Shown here: positions 1 through 7,047 of the stretch, piece by piece
Position numbering within the stretch: position 1 is the stretch's first letter
Layout: every line of letters starts with the position of its first letter
IMG/VR virus record: IMGVR_UViG_3300046313_000479
Coordinates: 1-23,360 of that record
Direction: 5' to 3' (one strand)
Source of the DNA: a virus
DNA: 23,360 nt
The notes under the pieces: generated by a model
What the model saw: only the letters and a program-made list of their open reading frames with translations
What the model was told of the DNA's origin: nothing
Database searches by the model: none
Made by a program: the position numbers and the translations under genes

Positions 1-94
1 TTGTAAAGTTGTTGTGCAAATGCGTAAATAGAGGTACACTTCGTTTCGCAATTTGATAAAAATTGTCTAAACAATCAACTTATGAAAGATAAAC
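1..94 (+). promoter_or_regulatory. AT-rich leader before the first gene
   Basis: No gene is visible here. The stretch is clearly more AT-rich than the coding DNA that follows. It holds a perfect 5-base inverted repeat, ATTGT-CTAA-ACAAT, at 62-75, which could be a small operator. I see no convincing -35/-10 pair at standard spacing. The ribosome binding site for the gene at 95 is at best a weak AAAGA. The region may be the start of the early operon, but the upstream sequence is cut off by the window edge. Confidence 0.3.
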
Positions 95-808
95 ATGCTG
101 GAAAAACTAAGTGAAACGCTAATTTCAATCGACAGCTCGCTGAAACGCCTAGTGCAGATCGCTGAAACGCAGAACACTGCAACAGAAGAACTGGGCGCAC
201 CTAAAGCTGAGTTCACGATCAAGGGCACACGCACTCGGGCAAAAGCTGAGAAGTCTGAGCCTGCAGCCGCCACCGCTGCCGCACCTGCAACAGAGCCTGC
301 ATCTACGTCTGTGTTTGAACTGGCAGAAGGTGACCCAGTGGGCACCCGCTACTTCATTATTGACAAGCACAACTCGGTAGCGCGTGTGTTACCAGGTGAG
401 AACGTACCGTCGATCAGCGGCATGGTCGAGGTCGGTGGCAATGCATATCTGCACGCTAAGGCAGAACAAGCAAAAAAGTCAGCAACGGCACAGCCCCAAG
501 CAACGGTCGCACAGACCGCAGCCTCTGCCGCATCAACGACTGCTGGTGCATCGACTGCCTCATCAACAGGGGCAAACGTATCGTTTCAACAGGTTGTGGA
601 TGCGTTGATGAAGCTCGCGCAAGACCCGCGTGATGGTATGGGTCGCCCTGCTGTCACAACATTCTTGGCCAAGCACCTGCCAAACGAGTCAAAGCCCCGC
701 GTCCCAGTGCTTGAGTCTTTGGGTAAAAACGCAGAACTCTTGACCGAAGTCGAGCAGTTGTTGATCCCTGTCGCTGCCAGCGCAGTTGCTGACGACATTT
801 TTGGTTGA
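95..808 (+). CDS. Phage protein with SSB-like acidic C-terminal tip, probable replication accessory protein
   Basis: 237 aa. Visible layout: an N-terminal helical segment (about 1-30), a short Lys/Arg-rich stretch (about 43-55), an Ala/Thr/Pro-rich linker, a compact region around 75-125, a second Ala/Thr/Ser/Gln linker (about 130-160), and a C-terminal helical domain (about 163-225). It ends in VADDIFG. That tip, two acidic residues then a hydrophobic and Phe, resembles the C-terminal tip bacterial SSB proteins use to recruit partners, and closely matches the end of the DUF2815 SSB two genes downstream. An in-frame stop just before 95 fixes the start at this ATG or later. No catalytic motif is visible and I cannot name a family. 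From its place ahead of a nuclease and an SSB I infer a role in replication or recombination. Confidence 0.75.
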   Translation: MLEKLSETLISIDSSLKRLVQIAETQNTATEELGAPKAEFTIKGTRTRAKAEKSEPAAATAAAPATEPASTSVFELAEGDPVGTRYFIIDKHNSVARVLPGENVPSISGMVEVGGNAYLHAKAEQAKKSATAQPQATVAQTAASAASTTAGASTASSTGANVSFQQVVDALMKLAQDPRDGMGRPAVTTFLAKHLPNESKPRVPVLESLGKNAELLTEVEQLLIPVAASAVADDIFG

Positions 809-819
809 TTGACAGCTAA

Positions 820-2235
820 ATGAGCTACCACGCCAAGTTGTCGCCGTCCAGTGCTCACCGCTGGACTGAATGCACAGCCTCAATCGGTGCGCAAGCAGGT
901 CTGTCAGATGACGGTAGCGAAGCTGCGCGTCTAGGTACCACTTGCCATCAGTTGTCGGCAGAGTGCCTTGAGGCTGACCTTGATCCGCAGACTTATCTAG
1001 GGCGCAAGATGGTGTTCTGGAAAGACCCGTACGACGGGAAAACGGGTGAGGATTGGGAGAGCCCTATCATCATTGAAACTGTCGTCGCCGAGGTCACCGT
1101 CACCCAAGACATGATCGACGCTTGCTCGACTTACATTAACTTCGTGCAGGAACAGGTCAAGCTGTCAGGTGCTGAGTTGCACGTCGAGCAGCGTGTGCCT
1201 ATCGGCCACATCACCGGTGAATACGATGGTGACAAACCTGCTGGCGGTACTTCTGACGTGGTGATGGTGGCGGGTGACATGCTCACCACCGTTGACGCAA
1301 AGTTCGGTCGCGCCAAGGTCTTGGCCTATGACGTGATCAAGCCTGCTGGCGTTGACATCATCAGCGGTGAGGTGACGGCAGCACAGTTGCGCATCAACCT
1401 GCAGTTGGCGTTTTACCTCTTGGGTTCGCTTGAGAAGTATTGCCATCGTGACGCAGGTACTGGAAAGTATTATGCCAACGGCAGCGGCGACCACATCACC
1501 AAGGTTAAGGCCATCATTGTGCAGCCATACCTGAGCCACACCAGCGAGTATTCGTGCGAACTGGACGAGCTTTTGGATGTTGCCAACTGGCTGCGTGAAC
1601 GTGCTAATGCAACCCGCACCGCCCCCGTGTTCGCACCGTCGCAAGACAACTGCCACTTCTGCAAAGCCCGCATGACCTGCGAGTCGCGCACCAGCGTCGT
1701 GTTATCAACCGCGCTCGTTGGGTTTGATGACATCGACGAGGCACAACCTCGCTCGGTGCCAGTCAACGCACTTGGCTCTGTTTACGACGCGCTCGGCATG
1801 ATTCGTCAATGGTGCAACGACATCGAGACGCGAGTTTACGACGAGTTGACCGCTGGCAACAAGGTCATGCGCAACGATGGCCTGCAATACAAGCTGGTCG
1901 TCGGCAAGAAGGGCAACCGCACGTTTGATGACCCTGAAGCTGTGGCAACACTGCTCAAGTCCATGCGCGTCAAAGACGAACTCATGTACAAGCGCACGTT
2001 GATCACCGCGACACAAGCTGAAGACTTGTCGAAGCCAACCAAAAAGGGCAAAACCATCATCGCACCTGCGGTGCTTGGTGAAACCCAGTGGGCACGTATT
2101 GCTGCCCACATCACACAAAGCCCCGGTTCCCCAACCGTGGCTCTCGAAACTGACCCGAGGCCAGCTATTGAGAAATCAACAGTTGACTTTGATGACGTAC
2201 CCCAAGTTCCGGCAGATTGCCGAGACTTGTTCTAA
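820..2235 (+). CDS. DUF2800 family PD-(D/E)XK nuclease, Cas4/RecB-like, with probable Fe-S cluster
   Basis: 471 aa. The N-terminus (LSPSSAHRW, then Cys18) is characteristic of the DUF2800 phage family. Nuclease motifs are visible: H43 in a short helix, E123, D146 in GTSDVV, D159-x-K161 in VDAKFG, and a QxxxY motif (Q195, Y199) as in RecB and AddA/B nucleases. C278, C281 and C287 together with C18 reproduce the one-plus-three cysteine pattern that ligates a 4Fe-4S cluster in Cas4 and AddB. The expected activity is metal-dependent exonuclease on DNA ends. The C-terminal third (about 300-471) is a separate region ending in acidic residues and DLF. It lies 11 bases after the previous stop with no good ribosome binding site, so translation may be coupled. 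DUF2800 next to DUF2815 and a polymerase is a recurrent phage replication cassette. Activity is inferred from motifs. Confidence 0.87.
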   Translation: MSYHAKLSPSSAHRWTECTASIGAQAGLSDDGSEAARLGTTCHQLSAECLEADLDPQTYLGRKMVFWKDPYDGKTGEDWESPIIIETVVAEVTVTQDMIDACSTYINFVQEQVKLSGAELHVEQRVPIGHITGEYDGDKPAGGTSDVVMVAGDMLTTVDAKFGRAKVLAYDVIKPAGVDIISGEVTAAQLRINLQLAFYLLGSLEKYCHRDAGTGKYYANGSGDHITKVKAIIVQPYLSHTSEYSCELDELLDVANWLRERANATRTAPVFAPSQDNCHFCKARMTCESRTSVVLSTALVGFDDIDEAQPRSVPVNALGSVYDALGMIRQWCNDIETRVYDELTAGNKVMRNDGLQYKLVVGKKGNRTFDDPEAVATLLKSMRVKDELMYKRTLITATQAEDLSKPTKKGKTIIAPAVLGETQWARIAAHITQSPGSPTVALETDPRPAIEKSTVDFDDVPQVPADCRDLF

Positions 2236-2262
2236 ACCATGTAAATTTAAAGAGAGAAAACC

Positions 2263-2862
2263 ATGACTACTGTTTTATTGAAAAATGTGCGCCTTAGCTT
2301 CCCTGACCTGTTCAAGCCAGGTAAACCAATGAACGAGGGTGATACACCCAAGTACGGCGGTCAATTCGTCATCACCAAGGGTAGCGAAGCCGAAGCTGCT
2401 GTGAAAGCAGCAATGATGCAGACGGCTCAAGAGACATTCGGTGCCAACTGGCAAGCGATTGTCGGTGCAATGGAAAAGAGCAAAAAGTGTTTGCGCAACG
2501 GCAATGACAACTTGGACAAAGAGGGCAATATCCGTGACGGCTACAAAGACGGCATGTACGTCGTAGCACGCAACAAGGCGAAACCTGCGCTTGTGGATGC
2601 GAAAAAGAACGCTGACGGCTCGTTCAAATATCTGACCGAGGTGGACGGTAAGCCTTACGGCGGCTGTTTCGTCAACGTCAAGATTGATGTCAAGGCGATG
2701 AAGGCGAAGGAAAAAATCCCTAACCAGATTTACGCCTCGTTGTTGGCCGTGCAGTTCCTGCGTGACGGTGAAGCGTTCGGTGCAGCCCCAGGCACACCCG
2801 AGGGCTTCGACGACGAAGGCGGTGCTGAGACTGAAGGCGCAGCCGACGAAATGTTCGGTTAA
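2263..2862 (+). CDS. DUF2815 single-stranded DNA-binding protein (Enc34 SSB type)
   Basis: 199 aa. The start (LKNVRLSFPDLFKPG) and the pattern of small conserved blocks fit DUF2815, the family of the phage Enc34 ssDNA-binding protein, which has an OB fold. The body has many Lys and aromatic residues, and the last 20 or so residues are strongly acidic, ending in ADEMFG, like an SSB tip that contacts partner proteins. An AGAGAG element a few bases before the ATG is a plausible ribosome binding site. The protein probably coats phage ssDNA during replication and recombination and may recruit the nuclease and polymerase encoded beside it. A hairpin follows the stop codon. Confidence 0.88.
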   Translation: MTTVLLKNVRLSFPDLFKPGKPMNEGDTPKYGGQFVITKGSEAEAAVKAAMMQTAQETFGANWQAIVGAMEKSKKCLRNGNDNLDKEGNIRDGYKDGMYVVARNKAKPALVDAKKNADGSFKYLTEVDGKPYGGCFVNVKIDVKAMKAKEKIPNQIYASLLAVQFLRDGEAFGAAPGTPEGFDDEGGAETEGAADEMFG

Positions 2863-2882
2863 CCCGCTTCGCAGCGGCCTTA

Positions 2883-2909
2883 CTTCGGCTCTCGGGCAGA
2901 GGTCTTTTT
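2883..2909 (+). terminator. Terminator-like hairpin, copy 1
   Basis: A 27-base element, a GC-rich arm pair followed by CTTTTT, lies between the SSB gene and the next small gene. It matches a second copy at 3131-3157 at 26 of 27 positions. The single difference (A at 2898, C in the second copy) puts a mismatch in the middle of the 7-bp stem here, so this copy should be the weaker terminator and may only attenuate downstream transcription. Confidence 0.55.
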
Positions 2910-2929
2910 ACTAAAAACCGGAGTTAAAC

Positions 2930-3115
2930 ATGACTTTTGAATTTGAACTAGGTCAATTTGTTGACATCAACGCAAGCGGTGAGCGAGGGCAGGTCATTGG
3001 ACGTGCTGAATATTCACATTGTGAAAACAGCTACTTCCTTCGTTATAAAACTATGACTGGCACTGCACAAGAGGCGTGGTGGTCAGAGTCAGCATTGGTG
3101 ACTGCTGGCACCTGA
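2930..3115 (+). CDS. Small conserved phage protein, SH3/KOW-like
   Basis: 61 aa. It reads as a small beta-rich protein: FELGQFVDI, then GERGQVIGRAEY, then SYFLRYK, and EAWWSESAL near the end. This pattern (short strands, a GxxGxV(I)GR turn, a paired Trp) recurs in uncharacterised small proteins of Burkholderiales phages and suggests an SH3-like or KOW-like barrel. A CGGAG sequence nine bases before the ATG serves as ribosome binding site. The gene is isolated between two copies of the same terminator-like hairpin, so its dose may differ from that of its neighbours. No specific function can be given. Confidence 0.75.
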   Translation: MTFEFELGQFVDINASGERGQVIGRAEYSHCENSYFLRYKTMTGTAQEAWWSESALVTAGT

Positions 3116-3130
3116 TTGAGTTTATCAACC

Positions 3131-3157
3131 CTTCGGCTCTCGGGCCGAGGTCTTTTT
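3131..3157 (+). terminator. Rho-independent terminator, copy 2
   Basis: CTTCGGC and GCCGAGG form a 7-bp stem with one G-U pair and a 6-base loop (TCTCGG), followed by TCTTTTT. The stem is fully paired, unlike copy 1. It sits just after the small gene and before the DNA polymerase leader, so polymerase expression would need read-through, antitermination or a promoter between 3158 and 3298. Confidence 0.7.
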
Positions 3158-3276
3158 GGTGGGGGCATTGGAACTCCCTGCGGTCCCGATAGGTGCGCTA
3201 GGTTGTCAGTCCCCTCTTTAGGGGCATCACGCGAACCAACACCATGCTGCACAGCAACCAATGCCTCCACCAAAAA
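3153..3276 (+). ncRNA. Candidate structured RNA or leader upstream of the DNA polymerase gene
   Basis: The 183-base gap before the polymerase holds a long-range inverted repeat: 3153-3171 pairs with 3258-3276 over 19 consecutive positions, with one G-U wobble (3163/3266) and no other mismatch. Inside it, short nested pairings are possible: GGTG 3192-3195 with CACC 3240-3243, GGTT 3201-3204 with AACC 3234-3237, and a CCCCT-CTTT-AGGGG hairpin at 3211-3224. No open reading frame explains the conservation of the arms. The 5' arm begins in the T-run of the upstream terminator, so the two structures compete. It could be a regulatory leader, a small RNA, or the remains of a tiny mobile element; I do not recognise a known family. 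Confidence 0.45.
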
Positions 3277-3298
3277 TGACAACTGACTCCATCCAAAC

Positions 3299-5146
3299 AT
3301 GACAAAACTGACAGCAGTTCTCGATATTGAATGTTATCGCAACTATTTCTTGGTCAAACTCAAGCGTATTGATAGCGGTGCGATCCGTGAGTATGAGATT
3401 TACGACGACCACATCTGTGACTTTTCTGAGCTGAAGCGCATCCTGTTGGCCTATCGGATTATCACGTTCAACGGTGCGAACTACGACATGCCGATGTTGG
3501 CATACGCGCTGCAATTGATAAAAAATTGCCCTGCGTTTATAACCCCGCTTGAGGTGTGTGAAAAGCTAAAAGAGGCCAGTGACGCGATCATCGTCGGCAA
3601 CTTGCGAAGCTGGCAATTTGAGCGGCAGTTTGAGTGCAAAGTTTCCCAAAACATCGACCACGTTGACCTGTGCGAAGTCGCACCTGGTGTGATGGTGTCG
3701 CTCAAGCAGTATGGCGGTCGCATGCACTCTCGCAAACTGCAAGACCTGCCAATTGACCCTTCGGCAAACATCCTGCCCGAGCAGCGACCACTGATGCGCG
3801 ACTACTGCGGCAACGACCTTGACACCACTATCGACTTGTACAAACGACTGACGGCTGAAGGTGATGATGTAATCGCAATCCGCGAAGTCATCGGTGCCGA
3901 GGCCAAGTTGGAGCTGCGTTCAAAGTCTGATGCACAGCTCGCTGAGGCGGTCATCAAGTCTCGCATCGAGAAGTTGATCGGCAGCAAGATTTACAAGCCT
4001 GTCATCCCCGCTGGCACACGCTACAAATACTCAGCCCCCAAGTTCATCAAGTTTCAAACAGAGGTGCTACAGACGTTGTTGACTGACATTTTGGCAGCAG
4101 ACTTCATTGTCAAAGCAGACGGCAAGATGGCCGAGCCTGCAGCACTTAGCGGTCGGCAAATTGTGATCGGCGGCAGCACTTATGCGATGGGTATTGGTGG
4201 GCTCCACTCGTGCGAGAAGTCCGTTACCCACTGTGCCGACGAGCACACCCTGCTCGTTGACCGCGACGTAGTGAGTTTCTACCCCAAGTTAATCGAGCAG
4301 TGCGGACTGTCACCTAAGAACATGGGGCAGCACTTCCAAACAATTTACACCGAGTTCATCAAGCGTCGCATTGCCGCCAAGAAAGCTGGCCACAAGACCA
4401 CTGCACAAACGCTCAAGATTTTCTTGAACGGTACGTTCGGCAAACTCGGCAGCGCATTTTCTGTGCTGTACGCACCTGACTTGCTGATGCAGGTTACGTT
4501 GACCGGCCAGCTCGTGCTGCTGATGATGATCGAAACTATCGAACTGGCAGGCATTCCTGTGGTCAGCGCCAACACGGACGGTATCGTCATCAAGTGTCCG
4601 CGCGCCCGTGAACAAGTGCTGCTAGACATTGTGACTGCATGGGAAAAGGCCACGGGCTTTGAGACTGAGGAAACCCGCTACCGTGCGCTGTGCTCACGCG
4701 ACATCAACAACTACATTGCCCTTAAAGAAAAGGGTGGCCACAAGGCCAAGGGCACGTTCACCGAACCCGGGTTGCAAAAGAACCCACAAGGTGAGATCGC
4801 CAACATCGCCGCCATCAAGTTTTTGGAGCACGGCACACCCGTGGCCGAGACGATATTCGGCTGCAAAGACGTGCGCAAATTTATCACTGTGCGCAATGTG
4901 ACAGGCGGTGGCACCTACGATGGCAAGTATCTCGGCAAAGTGGTGAGGTGGGTCTACGGCAGGGGTGAGACACGCCACATCGCCCGTGCCAAGGCAAGCA
5001 AGACTGGCAACTACGACAAGGTGGCGGGTAGCACCGGTGCCATGCCGCTCATGGAACTGCCCGACCATGTGCCAGTTGACATCGACTACGAGCACTACAT
5101 CACCGAGGCGAACGACATTCTGCGCGAAGTTGGGGCAATTCGATGA
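3299..5146 (+). CDS. Family B DNA polymerase with 3'-5' proofreading domain
   Basis: 615 aa, short for family B. The exonuclease domain shows ExoI D9-I-E11, ExoII in FNGANYD (57-63), and ExoIII Y169xxxD173. Polymerase motifs follow: motif A DRDVVSFYP (321-329), motif B K373...NGTFGKLGS (to 385), motif C NTDG (425-428), and a later thumb-proximal KxKG-like segment (about 482-485). Motif C has NTDG where most family B enzymes have DTD, keeping one of the usual two acidic residues. Only about 44 residues separate motifs A and B, too few for the TPR1 insertion of protein-primed phi29-type enzymes, so a nucleic-acid-primed enzyme is likely. No good ribosome binding site precedes the ATG. The next gene overlaps by ATGA. 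It is the phage replicase by position; I am sure of the family, less of its exact role. Confidence 0.92.
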   Translation: MTKLTAVLDIECYRNYFLVKLKRIDSGAIREYEIYDDHICDFSELKRILLAYRIITFNGANYDMPMLAYALQLIKNCPAFITPLEVCEKLKEASDAIIVGNLRSWQFERQFECKVSQNIDHVDLCEVAPGVMVSLKQYGGRMHSRKLQDLPIDPSANILPEQRPLMRDYCGNDLDTTIDLYKRLTAEGDDVIAIREVIGAEAKLELRSKSDAQLAEAVIKSRIEKLIGSKIYKPVIPAGTRYKYSAPKFIKFQTEVLQTLLTDILAADFIVKADGKMAEPAALSGRQIVIGGSTYAMGIGGLHSCEKSVTHCADEHTLLVDRDVVSFYPKLIEQCGLSPKNMGQHFQTIYTEFIKRRIAAKKAGHKTTAQTLKIFLNGTFGKLGSAFSVLYAPDLLMQVTLTGQLVLLMMIETIELAGIPVVSANTDGIVIKCPRAREQVLLDIVTAWEKATGFETEETRYRALCSRDINNYIALKEKGGHKAKGTFTEPGLQKNPQGEIANIAAIKFLEHGTPVAETIFGCKDVRKFITVRNVTGGGTYDGKYLGKVVRWVYGRGETRHIARAKASKTGNYDKVAGSTGAMPLMELPDHVPVDIDYEHYITEANDILREVGAIR

Positions 5147-5652
5147 GGACGTTTGACACACCACGCTCACAACGCAACCCTACTGCCCGCAGGATTATGA
5201 AAAACCTGCCAAACACCAGTAAGAAGTTGTCCGAGATATTGAAAGTGGGGCAAGGTAGTGTCAACGACGCTCTACGCATATTGCGTGCAGAAAAACTCAT
5301 CCACATCGGGGGGTGGGAGTCGTCACTTGGCACCAGCGGTAGATTAAAGCGTGTCTATCACGAGGGTAAACGGCGCGATGTTAAAGAGCCCACCGACAGT
5401 GAGCGTCGCAAAACAGTGCAAGGCACGTACTACGCCCGCAACAAAGAAGCCCTATCCAAGAAACTACGTGATTGGCGTGACACCGCAACTGGACACACCC
5501 TGCATTTGCAGCGCTGCGCAGAGTACCGTGCAGCCAACCGCGAACTGATAAATGCGCGTGCCCGACAGCGCCGTGCCGACAAAAAGGCTGCGGCTGTGCC
5601 TAAAACAAACTGGGTCAATAATTCTATTGCGCAATTGCATAAAATAAGATAA
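5143..5652 (+). CDS. Winged-helix DNA-binding protein
   Basis: 169 aa. The start codon overlaps the polymerase stop codon (ATGA), so the two are translationally coupled. Residues about 25-60 form a helix-turn-helix (LSEILKVGQGSVNDALRIL, then a wing-like IHIGGW). The C-terminal half is rich in Arg, Lys and Ala, with an AANRELINARARQRRADKK segment resembling the NPEK-type basic repeats of the protein at 10283. It probably binds DNA, either as a transcription regulator or a replication accessory factor. The gene ends a few bases before an operator-like palindrome, so it is a candidate to bind there, but nothing in the sequence proves it. Confidence 0.65.
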   Translation: MRTFDTPRSQRNPTARRIMKNLPNTSKKLSEILKVGQGSVNDALRILRAEKLIHIGGWESSLGTSGRLKRVYHEGKRRDVKEPTDSERRKTVQGTYYARNKEALSKKLRDWRDTATGHTLHLQRCAEYRAANRELINARARQRRADKKAAAVPKTNWVNNSIAQLHKIR

Positions 5653-5663
5653 GATTGCGCAAT
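5627..5663 (+). promoter_or_regulatory. Operator-like palindromes before the exonuclease gene
   Basis: TTGCGCAATTGCATAA at 5627-5642 is an exact 16-base match to 9429-9444. A second perfect palindrome, ATTGCGCAAT, lies at 5654-5663 and runs into the ATG of the next gene (5662). An AT-rich TAAAAT/TAAGAT stretch between them could be a -10 box, but I see no good -35. Binding here would block transcription or translation start of the exonuclease gene. Confidence 0.5.
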
Positions 5664-6207
5664 GAAATACACAGATTTAATGATTGACACTGAGACTATG
5701 GGCTTGCCGCCTGACGGCGCATTACTCTCAATTGGTGCCGTTTTCTTTGACCTGCAAACTGAGCAGTTCAGCCCCCCGTTTAGCAGAACCATCAATTTAG
5801 CAACTGCGGTGCGCGATGGTGGCACGCTGACCCCTTCAACGATCATGTGGTGGCTTGGACAAAGCCAAGAGGCACGCGATGCTGTTCGCTTCAGTGGTGG
5901 CGATATTCGTGTCGTCTTGGCTGAGTTTGCCGACTACATCGCTGAGCACTCGCGTGTGCAAGATGTTCGACCGTGGGGTAACTCCAGCAGCTTCGACATG
6001 ACGCTCATTAACTCAGCATGTATCCGCTCGGGTATCCCGACACCGTGGCACTTCACCAACGAGCGGTGCTTTCGCACGGTGCGCAATATGTACCCCAAAG
6101 TGGAGTACACCGTTGATAAAAAAGGCACGTCTGCACATACTGCCCTTGCTGATGCGGTGTTCCAAGTGGAGCATCTTTTCAAAATTAAGGCTCGCCATGC
6201 AAAGTGA
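5662..6207 (+). CDS. DEDDh 3'-5' exonuclease, Rv2179c-like
   Basis: 181 aa. It has the full DEDDh set: D9 and E11 in IDTETMG (ExoI), D112 in WGNSSSFD (ExoII), H159 and D164 in HTALADAV (ExoIII). The overall arrangement, including LSIGAVFFD and the MWWLGQ block, fits the Rv2179c-like exoribonuclease family, common in phages. It probably degrades RNA or single-stranded DNA from the 3' end in a metal-dependent way; the natural substrate is unknown. The start codon lies inside an operator-like palindrome and no clear ribosome binding site is visible. The HNH gene overlaps its last 11 bases. Confidence 0.88.
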   Translation: MKYTDLMIDTETMGLPPDGALLSIGAVFFDLQTEQFSPPFSRTINLATAVRDGGTLTPSTIMWWLGQSQEARDAVRFSGGDIRVVLAEFADYIAEHSRVQDVRPWGNSSSFDMTLINSACIRSGIPTPWHFTNERCFRTVRNMYPKVEYTVDKKGTSAHTALADAVFQVEHLFKIKARHAK

Positions 6208-6712
6208 TGAAGTTTGGCTACCTGTAGCGAGTTATGAGTCTGTCTACGAAGTCAGCAATATGGGGCGAGTACGAAACGCAAAAGGTAAGTTGCTATCTCA
6301 GCAATTGGTGAATAGTGGATATATGGTTGTCCACCTGTACAACAGCGGCAAACACACACGACGAATCGCAAGCGTCCATAGACTTGTAGCAAAAGCATTC
6401 GTCGCCAACCCTGCCAATAAACCTGAGGTCAACCACGATGACGGCATAAAAACGAACAATATTAGTTCAAATCTTGTTTGGTCAACACGACAAGAGAATG
6501 TTACACACAGTATTGCAAATGGGCTGATCCCACCGGATGTAAAGATGCAAGCTGTTATCGGCGTGTGTAAATTGAGTAAAAAATCAATCGTATTTAAAAG
6601 CATGACTGATGCCGAAATAAATTTATCAGGCAAGAAAACATCAGCCATAGGGCACAGCATGCGCAGAGAAAATGGCAGTGCTTACGGGTACACATGGCAA
6701 GTTAACAATTAA
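6197..6712 (+). CDS. HNH homing-type endonuclease with NUMOD4 domain
   Basis: 171 aa, from an ATG preceded by AAGG at 6187-6190. In-frame sequence extends upstream to 6113, but that part lies inside the exonuclease gene and is not needed. The N-terminus (EVWLPVASYESVYEVSNMGRVRN) is a NUMOD4 domain, and the HNH core runs from H61 through N79-H80 to N88/N92 (VHRLVAKAF, EVNHDDG, NLVWST). The C-terminal part (about 130-171) looks like a NUMOD1-type DNA-binding segment. Such genes are usually selfish homing endonucleases that cut cognate DNA lacking them. The gene is more AT-rich than its neighbours and interrupts a run of nucleic-acid enzymes, consistent with later insertion. Confidence 0.88.
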   Translation: MQSDEVWLPVASYESVYEVSNMGRVRNAKGKLLSQQLVNSGYMVVHLYNSGKHTRRIASVHRLVAKAFVANPANKPEVNHDDGIKTNNISSNLVWSTRQENVTHSIANGLIPPDVKMQAVIGVCKLSKKSIVFKSMTDAEINLSGKKTSAIGHSMRRENGSAYGYTWQVNN

Positions 6713-6726
6713 ATCTTTATAAAAAT

Positions 6727-7047
6727 ATGCGTGAATCCACCATTGAAAAATACCTGCACGACCGCGTGAAAGACCTCGGTGGCGACTACCGCCGCGTTTC
6801 TTGGATCGGTCGCAATGCTGCTGCCGATGACCTCATCCTGCTACCAAAGCGACACCTGCTCGTTGAGTGTAAACGACCAGGTAAGGTGGCAACGCCCGCA
6901 CAAGCCCGTGAGCACGACAGGCTTCGCGCTGCTGGCTTTGAGGTGCATGTCGTTTCGACGACCGCTGAAATTGATTTGATTTTCCCCAACGTGCCGACAA
7001 AAGGCTTCTCACATATTACCAACCAAAATGAAAGCGAATATGACTGA
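6727..7047 (+). CDS. VRR-NUC domain nuclease
   Basis: 106 aa, a stand-alone VRR-NUC of the usual small phage size. Key features are the N-terminal helix with E3 and E7, AADDLILL (D34/D35, where the family often has a PD), E47-C-K49 in LVECKRPG, and Q59 in TPAQ. The fold is PD-(D/E)XK-like; relatives cut branched or flapped DNA structures, and phage copies typically sit beside SNF2 helicases and polymerases, as here. It probably resolves replication or recombination intermediates. It starts 14 bases after the HNH gene with no strong ribosome binding site. Confidence 0.87.
   Translation: MRESTIEKYLHDRVKDLGGDYRRVSWIGRNAAADDLILLPKRHLLVECKRPGKVATPAQAREHDRLRAAGFEVHVVSTTAEIDLIFPNVPTKGFSHITNQNESEYD

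Noticed and set aside
1165-1656. 163-codon - strand frame opposite the DUF2800 gene
   Set aside because: It is fully inside a gene with clear nuclease motifs; Cys- and His-rich low-quality sequence; no ribosome binding site.
3153-3276. Insertion sequence or MITE
   Set aside because: The 19-bp arms look like inverted repeats, but I see no target-site duplication and the left arm overlaps the terminator T-run. An RNA structure is kept as the preferred reading, at low certainty.
3299-5146. Protein-primed (phi29-like) replication
   Set aside because: The distance between polymerase motifs A and B is too short for a TPR1 insertion, and no terminal-protein candidate is next to the gene.
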